A stretch of 64,000 nt of DNA from Strigamia acuminata (lineage: Eukaryota; Arthropoda; Chilopoda; Geophilomorpha; Linotaeniidae): positions 13,418,427 to 13,482,426 of the forward strand of contig OX442315.1 in assembly GCA_949358305.1 (NCBI GenBank). Reading direction: 5' to 3'. The position numbers and the translations under genes were made by a program. Within the stretch, counting starts at the first letter, position 1. Every line of letters starts with the position of its first letter. Positions 1-11,100 of this stretch are shown one piece after another. The notes under the pieces are model-generated. The model was not told where the DNA came from and made no database searches. It saw only the letters and a list, made by a program, of their open reading frames with translations.

Positions 1-1366
1 ATATTATGGAAACTCAAATTACTGGCCCAAATTCCAACATGATTATTCATCCGAGCTCTTTTAATTACACAAACACTTTTTACTGCCATGCCGATGTAAG
101 CTGAAACTACTAAAAGTTGGTACTCTCATGGACAAAAAAACTTCCCTTCAGTTTAGATGTTTTAATTTTATCTACCAGGTGACATAAAAATCCATTGAAA
201 TTCAATGACATCAATCTTGACCCAGTCTCTCGTCTTGCCCTAACAACAGTATTAAAAGATAGACCGGAAAATAATGATAGATAAACTTAAAACAGTTAAA
301 CTGAAGGGAAGTTTTTTTTGTCCATGACTATACAGTTGGGTAATACAGTAGAATTTTAGTTCGTTGAGCAGGTCACCCTAGATGGCGATAAAATACTTAT
401 CTTATCATATACTGGTATAACAATGACACCAACCTTGGAGCTTGCTTCCACCAATTATGCATAAGTTCCTTGTTGGATATCTATTCTTGTAATTGATATA
501 AAAATATAAAATATTGATGATGCTTGATTCATGATGGAACACATAAATACAAGGAGTTGTTGGTATTTGTTTGGTTAATCGTATGACTTCATGACCTAAC
601 ATAATAAACAAAAACAGGCGCATTCTTATACTACGTTTACATGCACCGAATGTTTTGAGTAGTGAATAATTTGAGTGGTGAAAAAATCAAATTGTTGTGT
701 TTACATGCAGAAAATAATTCGTGATCACTTTCGGTTTTCGACCAATGGGGAAGTGCCGGAAGCGATGCGCGCATGCGCAATAAAAATAGTTTGAGTTCAC
801 TCGTATTAAACAACCTTCTGCGAGGGATTATTCACTACTCGAATAATCCTTGTCATCCCTGTTTACATGACAGTTGTGCACACGGAATATTTCATCTCAC
901 TCGAAATATTCCGTGCATGTAACATGTAACATGTACATTTAGACAAACAAGTTTAAATGACTGTATGAAAGTGCCTAGTGCACTTATTTCCATTTCATTT
1001 GATTGCATACCATGCCAAAATGTTGCCACACAATCCAACCATCTGCAAACAACGTTCAAAGCCTTTTCTCTTTCTATCCTTGAATGCCCAGCGCGATATG
1101 CCCTAATCTTAAATACAAACAGTATGCTCGTAGTGATGAGGAAAAATAAAATGTGGAAAATAACTCCAAATACATGTGTCTGCATAAGAATAAAATGTAA
1201 AATAAAATTTAATTGTGTGACATGTGTATGAAATACGTACGAGAATTAAGTAGCTCACAAACGTGATGAAAGACCAGTTACACAAGTGAAACACGTAATC
1301 CGGAAAATAGGATTCACTTAACACGTGAGATTTTCCGATAACGATGGTTAATCTTTCACCAACCAT
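1..1366 (-). CDS. TMEM68-like: TMEM68-like acyltransferase copy A, 5' part (3' exons off the left edge)
   Basis: Three exons read leftward: 1366-1241 (ATG, about 42 codons ending in a membrane segment, donor GTACGT), 1179-1011 (second hydrophobic segment, ends in W-H-G, donor GTATGC) and 595-434 (start of the acyltransferase domain, donor GTTGGT). Phases join without a break, and the junction re-creates the W-H-G-H-E-V motif that other members show as W-H-G-Y-E. No exon 4 was found in 1-433, so the rest should lie outside the window. The active-site region reads H-E-S-S-I-I-N where copies C-H have H-G-x4-D. The histidine is kept but the glycine and aspartate are lost, so catalysis by the usual mechanism is doubtful. 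The family is an ER-membrane acyltransferase in human. Function here is inference. Confidence 0.7.
126..327. repeat. Short MITE with about 40-bp terminal inverted repeats
   Basis: The left end TCATGGACAAAAAAACTTCC is matched in inverse at 288-327, and the match runs on for about 40 bp with few differences. The core is about 120 bp and non-coding. I could not fix a target duplication. It lies in the spacer or intron 3' of exon 3 of copy A; the rest of 1-433 shows nothing else recognisable. Confidence 0.6.
634..922. repeat. Imperfect inverted-repeat element in an intron of copy A
   Basis: Both ends carry a GTTTACATGCA-like sequence in opposite orientation (634 onward, and reading inward from 922), followed by related GAAT-rich arms. 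The interior is non-coding. It fills most of the exon 2-exon 3 intron. Probably a decayed MITE; the limits are approximate. Confidence 0.35.
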
Positions 1367-1736
1367 CTTGAATTTGTAAATGGAATTTCAGTGAATTCAG
1401 TATATAGACACACAAGTGGAGTTTAAGCTACAGGTTTTATGCAGCATTTGGGAACAATTTTGCACAGCCGTTCTATGGCTATAAAATTGGTTTCAATGGG
1501 TCAACTTAGATGAAAAAGTTAGTGGAGAAACATTTTGAAATTAGAATAACAATCATTCGAACAATGAATCGAAGAACAGTTCATTAAACAATTAAAATAT
1601 CAATTAATAACAATTAAAATAATCAGTTCAATTGTTGAATGAAGCGATTTAAGTGGTGATAAATGGAAGTAAATTTACTTGAAACATCTGTTAATTATGT
1701 GTTATCTTTTAAATTTCGATGCCTAGCTTGTTTCTA

Positions 1737-2030
1737 ATGAATTGCAACACATACTACCCGCATCCAATTGTGTGCTTTCGAGACAAAGCAACCAATAAAC
1801 AGAGCAAACATGAGTTTTACATTTATATGTGCGTAAAACTTTATTTCGTAAATGGAAATAACATTTTATAATAAAAAAATCAAAATTATATCAACTTAAA
1901 TGGTCATAACAATGACAAAAATAAATAAAAATCAAAACTACTTCTCCTAGTGGTAGTATTCAGTCTGGAGTTAGGAGTAATGAGGATCGGCCAATGGGAG
2001 AAGGGACCTCTTTTGAGTCGAACATGAGTA
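1737..2030. repeat. Left-truncated TA-MITE (TATACTC family)
   Basis: The right terminal repeat, with GGCCAATGGGAGAAG and ending GAGTA before a TA dinucleotide at 2031, matches the complete copies at 29452-29858 and 57184-58202. The left terminus is missing. Together with 1367-1736, where I see nothing recognisable, it fills the spacer between copies A and B. Confidence 0.7.
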
Positions 2031-2133
2031 TAGTACTGCATTTCCTTGTGTCTTTAAAATTTTAAGTTGTTTAAAAATAACACTTATTGCTATCACATAA
2101 AATATAAATTGTGTACAGTTTTTCTCATGTATT

Positions 2134-5100
2134 TCAAACCACTTGTACAGCATCTTTGACCAATTTTGGAACACCATTAGGAATATTTACATGATTAGAA
2201 ATATCATTTTCTATCTCTGTCTGTTGGGTTTGGCTGTTTTCTTGATCAGATTGCGGATTTACAAATTCAGAAAACACTTCTTGCAGTGTCCAATCTGCTG
2301 TGAACACTGTGTCTTCTGCTTCTAGCGTTGGATTATTAGTCAGTTCAGGAAATCCTTCTTTCTTGCATTGGACTGTGAAAGAAGTTTGCTGCTCTTCTTT
2401 ATGTTTCATCCAAAGTCTATCGACGAGGGCATCGAATCTATTTCCTGGAAGATTTTGATGTTTGTCTATAAGTTTTTGAATTTCCATTGCTATCTGAAAA
2501 ATTTAATAACACACTTTTGTTTTAGTTGAAACAATTGTTGTTGGATTTTTGATTGACTGATATACTTTGTTAGCTAATTCTTTTGTAGATTCAGCTTCAT
2601 CGTACATTATGGGCTCTCCGATGTAAGTTCTGAATAAGAAATTGGAAGTTATTTAGCACTGCTTGCATTTTTAGATTTACAAAAATAATAAATAAACAAG
2701 TGGATTCATTGCCTATGCAAATTCATGAATCTAAAAATGAAAGCTGTGTTGCAATTAAAAACGATTTATATTGTACTCACATCAGTCTAACAGGTAATCC
2801 CCCTGCTACAATGGGATATCTTTTTCCTGTTGCAAATTCTGAGAGAAACCAAAACAAAATAAACATTTATTGTGATTACTGTATTTTATCGATTAAGAGC
2901 TGCGGCTCTTATTCAAAACTGCCATTTTTGTCAGCAATTACAATTTCGGTTTTTCGTTTGTTACATTTGTTTAATGTAACAAACGAAGTCTGAACGTCAC
3001 GAACGATGTGTACGTTCATCGTTAGTGAGGTTAAATACGGAAACAACACCGTACTTTTGCAAAAATACAGTATTCTTGATGCCTCAGCCGCGGCTACTAT
3101 TCAAGGACGGCTACAATTCGAAGGCTACTCTTAATCGGTAAAATACGGTATATTTGTTACCATGTTACCCCACTGTAAACCGCATGCCGTTGGTCATGGG
3201 TTTACCAGGATTTTGGAATTTCAGTCAAACAGTTTATACCGGTATAAGAGGCCGGATGAATAATTCAGCTTATCTTGAATTTTGGGCTTGAAATTTCTGT
3301 TTTCTTAATTTTCAGCAGATTATTACTAAAATCTGGGTAAATTTATAGAATTTAGGCCAATTTCCCACATTTTGGACATCTAAAAATGCTTTTTCATATT
3401 AAAAAAAATTCGCACTTGCTTACACCAGCGTACCAGTAAAAATGGAGTTTATCGGCATGCCGATAAAACCTACACCGGCATGCTGCTTAAAGTGGGGTAA
3501 TACGATACTAAAGCATACTTTTTAAAAACCAAGGAGTCGAAAATGCTTCTTCAATGTTTTTGGTGAAGACCGGAATAATAGGCTGAAAGGAAAAAAAAAT
3601 GGTAGTTACTGAAAATTTTATTCGAGGTTGAATCCGGTTATAGTCATTTTAGCGACGATCATTTTACCGATTTTTACCAAAAAAGTCCCATTTTAGCGAA
3701 CATGTCATTTTAGCGACACACAAACCTAGGTTTTAGCGACAAGCCGGCCCAAAAAAGTGGTTGTCATCAAAAAAGCAGTAAGGTTAGGTTCGCGGGGGGT
3801 CAAGAGGGGGCCCAGCCCCCCCTTGTTAGCCCTTCTTAGGAATTAAACCTAGGTTTTTGTGTCGCTAAAATGACATGTTCGCTAAAATGGTGTGTCGCTA
3901 AAATGAAATCGCTAAAATGATGGAGATCCGCTGAATCTGCTTACGACTTTGGCAGCTTTGGCTATTGCAGCTAAACCGATTTTTCCATTCCAATTGACGC
4001 GGTATTTGTCTGTTAAATCTTTGGTATTCATGTCTTCTTCAAGGGGAAGTAGAATATCATGCCCGTTAAATAAGTTATGTACACAGTTTTTTCTAGTCAT
4101 GGGCACAAAATTCATTCTTTTGTTGAAACGTTTCCAACCTGTCATTTTGTATTGTTTTTTGTGAGTTAAAACGAAAATAGATCTTCGATATCGTCTCCAC
4201 AAATGGCTAGTGAAATATAAAATGTCGATTGGCAATGGTCCTTGATAAAATACAAATATGGCAGCCGAGTTCTGTGGCAAATTTCTTTTCCCAATCACTT
4301 TGTAACCTTAAGAAGATTTTTAAAAATATTATAATGATTAATGGATACAGTAAATGTGTTCAAATTGGTTGAAAAAATTTTGCTTAGAGAAGCCAACATC
4401 AAGGAAGTGTTTTTAGTTGAGATTGAGTGACGTGCGACAGGAAGTGTGTAAAGTGTCATAAATTATGCTAATATCTCTTTTGTCCAATTGATTTTATACG
4501 TGTGCCCATCAAAAAACTAGAATTTTACATTTATATGTTGTCACGGCCCGGCATTTACGCGCTTTGTAATCCTCACCTAATTGTTGTGTTGTGCGCGTTA
4601 TTCCGTGTGTTTTCCACCATTGTTAAAACTCCCAATAAATCCCTAAACCTATTTGTGTTTGAATTTGAGTTTTGATTTGTCCTCATTTCTTATTCATGTT
4701 TATCCCTTGATTTGGTCTGGTGTGGCTCAATTCTGCCACATCAGACTAGTCTAAGTTGTGTATTTCCCACTGTTACCCCTCCTGATTTCGTTTAGTTCAT
4801 CCTAACTAATTTAAATGTTTAGTCACTCGCGACTGACTCATCGCGATGATTATTCACGAGCGCGCCTGATTGGCTTACGCGTGCTTGACTCATGGTTCTC
4901 CCCTCGTTTTCTGTGATAGACTTGGCCCAAGTTCACTTCTGAGCTGTTTCAGCCAAGTCTGATCAGAAGGCGTAAGACCATGAGCTATCGTAAGTGCCTT
5001 AGCTGGCCGTTGTGCATTTGGCAGTCTCTCCTGTGTTAACTCACAGTATAACTCCATGCCACGTAATTGTGCATGTTTGAGTATATTCATGGTCATATCG

Positions 5101-8100
5101 CGTGTCTAAATTCCGCGTGTCATCTTTGTTTCCTTTCCTTTCGATGTTCTTTTGTGTTTACACGACGTTTTATGCCGCTGACGTGCCTCTGGACTAGAAA
5201 TTGGATTCAAGTAGCTAATGAGTTGTTTATTTCGTCTTTTGCGCGCGATTAGTGCGCGCTTGCTCGGTCTGGCCGCTCCGCCATTAGGGGTCCCTGCCAG
5301 ATTAGCCTAAGCCACGTTTGCATTGTTAATTCCGCACGTGAGCAGTACTTCTTCCATTTTTAAGGCTCCAACAAACCCGGTAAAATTTGTGAAATGATCG
5401 AATAGGGGAATAAGCTTGCCGCCACCCTCCAGGCTGCTTATTGTTGCCCGGGCCCTTATTCGGGACCAGGCTCTCCCAGTATCGTAACTGGCGCGCCTTT
5501 CAAACGCGGTTTCCAAAACCAGAAACAACCGGTTCATGACACGTGGTGCCGAAACCCGGGACCTTGTTGGAGTTTATTCAGTCTAGCGCATATAAACTAG
5601 TTGCTATTTAACAAGCATTAGTGGCGCTTTTTAGAGACTATTTTGCCGAAAGGAAGGTTTCAGAGTAACTAACTTTTCATAGTACTCGCGTATCGTTTAA
5701 TTACGGTGCGCATCATTTGCAGTGAGCTGCTATTACCCTTATTGCCTCACTAATATGGCGAATAAGGAAGAAACTCCCGAGAAAAAGAGAGGGATGTTTT
5801 CAGACCTCATTGATCGTTGGGATCCTGTGCGTTTACGCGAGGAGAGACAGCGACGTGAGGGAGCAGAGCGAATGCGCGGTCTAAGACCGGGCGCTCTTCG
5901 TGGGATGCTAGAGGAAATACCAACAGATTCCACTGACCAGCCTAGCTCTATGGAAAGAGATATAAACCCCACATTGGAGGGGCCGATAAGCGTGCATACG
6001 GCGACTCCGGCCAGCGTTGTAGCTGAGTTGGAAGAACCAGCGCGTTTGCAAAACATTGCTTCAGCTCCAACAAGAAATGAATCAGAAGCGCCACCAGAGG
6101 TGCCTGGTTTGGGGGCTTATCTCCATGATATGGAGGTGGCAATTTCCGCAAGACTGGATCGGGCCATAAATGCACAATTGCATGGTTGGGCCGAGGATAC
6201 GGTCGAACGTGTAAGGAAAGTGGTGGAGGACTGTGCTGCTCAACGACCGCCATTGGTGGGTGGAATTCCATTAATTCCGCCGCCACAGGAACCTCATATC
6301 CTCCTGGGCGTGTCGGGGCGGACGGTTCCCCAAATTATACCTCGCTCCACTGGGGACGCGTCTATAATTCTAACGCCAAGTGAGATAATATTGGGTGGGG
6401 CCCGTGCAGCACCCAGTGTGCAGGGGAGAATCCATGTGCAGTCTCGTGAAGTGGATCCAGCCGTTATCCAAATTAACAGCGAAATAATGCGATAAATAAT
6501 TAGCAGTAAGGCATCGGTAGTGGGTGCACCGCCATCCATACCGTTGAGCCAGCTGGAAAGAGAGAGAAATTCTCAAAGTGGGCAGCGGCCAAGGCCTAAT
6601 GTTCCGCTTCAAACTGGTGCTGTTTCACAAATACCTGTATTTCAACAGACAGGGCAATTACCGCAACAGCAATGGCGGCAGCAACAACAACAGTTTGCTC
6701 GAACTTCCGGTATGAGGATGGGGAAGTTACCGGAGTTCGATGTAAGCAAGGGCGCCTATAACGCAGTGGATTTGTTTCTCACTCAACTGCGAGCCCATTT
6801 CTTTACTTCGGGAATGGCGGAGTCGGTGTATCTTGAGTATTATGTGCCTCAAGCTTTAAAAGGCGAGGCGCTGGACTGGTACATTGATTTGCTTCCGAAG
6901 CCTGAGTTTTGGGATGAGTTCGCGCATTTGTTTAAAGACGCGTTCTCTCTCACCGTCGCTGAAGCTACTGTCAATTTGGCGGAAAAGCGACAGGCGATGG
7001 GGGAGCCAACTGCGAAATTCTTGCGCGAGACTAACCGATTCCTACAGAAAACAGGGATAGTTGGGGACAGTCAAAAATGGGATATAGCCCAACGACGACT
7101 GCAACCTGACGTTGCGGAAGTCATGCGTCAAATGGGCGTATTAACCTTGTCGCAAGCCATTGTTAGGGGACAGCAAGCAGATAGCGAGCTGCAACTACGA
7201 TCTCTCCATAAAAAAGATTTCGACCTGCACGGGGTTAAGCGAGGCCAAATGCCGGTTCCCCAGCATGCAGCTCAGACTAAGCAAGAAGCCGCCGTGAAGA
7301 AACCGGTTGAGGTGATTAAGAACTCGACTCGACATTTTTTCACGCGCAATAAGGTTGCGGCCGTGATGGAAGTCTTGGGTGAATTAGAGGAAGGTGGCAT
7401 GTTTGATGATGACAATCAAAGCGTAATGGCACAGACAGTCCGTAGTATCATGGCTACGAAAACTGCACCTATTGTTGGAACAGAGCCACCGGTAGAGACT
7501 GGAGAACCTCATGTCTGCAGTCAAAACAACTCCTTCGCTCAGGGCTCCGGCCCACCTAAGGACATTAAGTTGCCACCCGGAGCGGAGTGGGCCAAAAACA
7601 GGCGCGATCGGTGGTATATGCGTGACATTAAATTGAACGCTCCGCTATGCCCGCACTGTTACAAACCCTGGGTCGTTCCGGGAAACGAGAGAGGGCCCCC
7701 ACTGAAGTCCGACGCCAAAGTGGTGGACCCAAAGAAGAAGTAGGTTTAACACCTAAAGCTGTGTCGGAACCACCGGAAGTGAAGCGCGTGTTGCCACCAA
7801 AATCTGTGTTGACCGCGCCTAATACTGACCCAATACTTCCGAAGTTGACTTCATTCGTGATGATTTCTCCTAAAGAGAAAGATGTGTCCGAGGAGCCAAA
7901 GATTGAGATCGGGATTGGAGAAAGAGTACGACGTGATTCCCAATACGTGAAGATCGTCTGGAATGACATCCAATTTATTGCGCAATTTGACTCTGGTGCT
8001 CAGACCTGCATCATGGCGCAAGACCTGTATGAAAAGCTGCATGAGAAGATGGGGGTGGATTTGGTTGTGTTGCACGAGACCATTCGCGTTGCCAATAATC

Positions 8101-11100
8101 AATTAGTTGAGGTTTTGGGTAGCGTGGAAATAACCGTGCGTGCACCTCAAACCCTGATCTCTTTTGTGTGCTTGGTTATAGAGGACTCATCTGCGGACTT
8201 GCTGCTCGGACGAGATTTCTGTCGAGCGGTTGGGTTATGTACGGACCATGGACTTAATTGCTGGTTCATAAGAGGTTCGGAGGAGCGGCGTAGTTTCATG
8301 ACTATGAGACAGGCGCTGGCCTCCGACCCAGTACTCTTGTTGCCACTAATCCCCGCCGCCCCTAAGATGGCAGTTCCTGCCCCGATTAGTGATGTAAATT
8401 GTGTTTTGTTGAATCATCGCACATTGCCCACCGAAACTTTTGAGTTACCGCATGACGATGCGCCATTCAGAGTTAAGGTGGTGGTTTCGCGTAAGACCGC
8501 GGAAAATAGGAGTTGGACATTTCTTTGGTCACCTCCTCGACGCGAGAAGTCGCGCAGAATTCCGCGATGCACACGTGTCTACCGGAGGCCCATGAGTTTT
8601 AGCCAGTTCCGACGTTCTAAACGGGTGCGCAGGGCTCGGAAGAGATTGTCGCAGTCTGCGGAGTCGTCTGTTCCGTCAGTTCCTCCCGATTCGGTTATTT
8701 CGGATGTAAAGGGGAAAGTTGATTCCACTGGTGGACAGTTTTCTCCTACGACCAATTTTGTTGAATATCTGCCTTGTCCTGATCCGACTAAGTTGGACTG
8801 GATTTATGGGCAGTTATCAAATCAACTATCACCAAAACGCATCACTCATTTGATTGACGCGTTAAAACCCGTTTCGAACATCTTCAGAGAAGAAGTGGGG
8901 TTGTGCAATAACACTCTTTTTGAGGTTGATCTTAAACCTGACTTTAGGCCAATACACGTGCCTGTTAGGCCGGTAAACCCTGCTAAGAAAGCTATAATTG
9001 ATCAATACATCGATCAAAAGCTGGCGCAGGGAATTATTCGTCGCTCGAAGAGTGATTGTGCCGTGGCCCCTGTCGTTGTCCCCAAGAAGGATGGCAGATG
9101 GAGGTGCGCCATGGACTTTCGCCCTATTAACGCGCAGACGATGCCTGACGTGTATCCCCTCCCAGATATTGATAACATCTTTTCATATTTGGGCGGGGCT
9201 AAGTGGTTCTCCATAATAGATGGACGTGAGGCGTTTCATCAGATCGGCGTTAGGCCGGGAGATGAACGTTTTCTCGCTTTTATCACGCATCGCGGGCTCT
9301 ACGAGTATGTCCGCATGCCTTTTGGACCAATAAATGGCCCCGCAACACTGCAACGCGCTATGAACCTTACGCTTGCGGAATTTCTTTACAAATGCGTCTT
9401 TGTTTACATCGACGACATTATTGTCTTTAGTAAAACATTTGAAGAACATGTAGAACATCTGAAGCAAGTTTTGACACTTCTTGACGCGGCAGGATTCACG
9501 ATGAATGCCGGCAAGACAGAGTTGTGTAAGCGTAGCCTTGAAGTGTTGGGTCATATTGTTGAAGAAGGGAAAATTCGTCCTAATCCGAAAAAGACCAGCG
9601 CGATCCAGTTATTTCCCGCGCCAACTAACGTAAAAGAGTTGCAGCGCTTTAAGGGCATGATTGGGTACTATTCTTCATTTTTTCCGGGGTACTCGAAGAC
9701 TTGTGAAGTTTTCAGGCCCTTGATGAAGAAGAACGCGCCATGGAATTGGACGGATGGCTGTCAAGCAGCATTCGAGTATCTGCGGGACCATGTTGCAACA
9801 TCAACTTTGCAGCGGAGGTTTCCTGACTGGTCGAAGCCGTATATTCTGCAGACAGACGCGAGCTACTCAGGCTTGGGTGCTGCGCTGATGCAGTTGGATA
9901 ATAACGGCATTCGTGTGCCAATTGCATTTGCTTCGCGCGCTTTAAATAGTGCGGAAAAGAATTATAATGTTACGGAGATCGAGTGTCTAGCTGCTGTTTG
10001 GGCGGTTAAGCGTTTCCGCAGTTACTTAGAACTTATGGATTTTTATCTTGAGAGCGATCACAAGTGTTTAAAGTGGCTTTTTGCTCAACGCGAACCGAAG
10101 GGCAGATTGGCTCGATGGATTCTGTCGATGTCAGACTTTCGATTTACGTTTCTGCATTGCAGTGGCACTAGCAATCGTGTCGCTGATGCGTTGAGCAGAG
10201 CTCCTGTAGATCCAGCCATTGAAATTGGCGATGATGATTGTCCGCTCGTTGATGATGCGACGTATTGTGCGTTCTTTGACGATTTCGCGAGTTGGCCGAC
10301 CATTGAGATGGTGGAGCTTGACGAGCATTTCGTCCCAAAACCATCTGGCTCAAAGATCGTTAATGCGGCTAAACTTCGTAAGAAATCGCGTATTCTTCAA
10401 AAGAAACGTGAGTTTGAGGAGTTGGAACCGCTCGAGTTGTTTGGGGATTCTGACACCCGACCCCCCAAACCCCCCGGCCCCTCAAGGGGGGGTAGTGTGC
10501 CGGCCGACATGGAAAATGCCGTGTTCGGTGCACACCAGCTCTCCGGTGTAATTACGCCTCCAGCTGCCTTGCCGCCAAAAGGGCGTGTTGGAAGGCCCTG
10601 TAAGGTCAAAGTGGTTCCTTCTGATCCTGTGCCTAAAAGGAAAAGAGGACGGCCACCAAAACAAAAACGTAAAGTTGGAAGACCCAAAAAGATTGTATCA
10701 CCTGCAAGAAGTGAGCATTCGTCTTCACCAGCGTCACCAGTTTCGAATAGAGGAAAATCTGGTAGCGAGCGATTTTTGAGTGACCATAGTTCCGACGAAT
10801 ATCGGACTACGGTGCCACCTTTGTCGACGCGACCAACTACGCGGTCGAGGCAGACTCAACAACCTTTGGTGGACGGCCAAGTCTCGCCATACGAATCCGA
10901 AGATTTGGATGAAGATCGACCGGCTGAGCATCCGGCTTACGAGCTTTTGCCAACTCAGAAAAGAATGAGGGAAGTTCAGTTGGCTGATGGTTGGGCGAAG
11001 GGTATTATAATGTATCTGGATACTGGGCATTTGCCGCCTGACGAAGACGAGGCTGAGAAAATTAAAAAGCAATCTGTTGACATGGCCTTGTATCATGGGC

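Noticed and set aside
4890-5537. Short frames in the Gypsy LTR, repeated at 13407-14066
   Set aside because: They lie inside LTR sequence and repeat only because the LTRs do.
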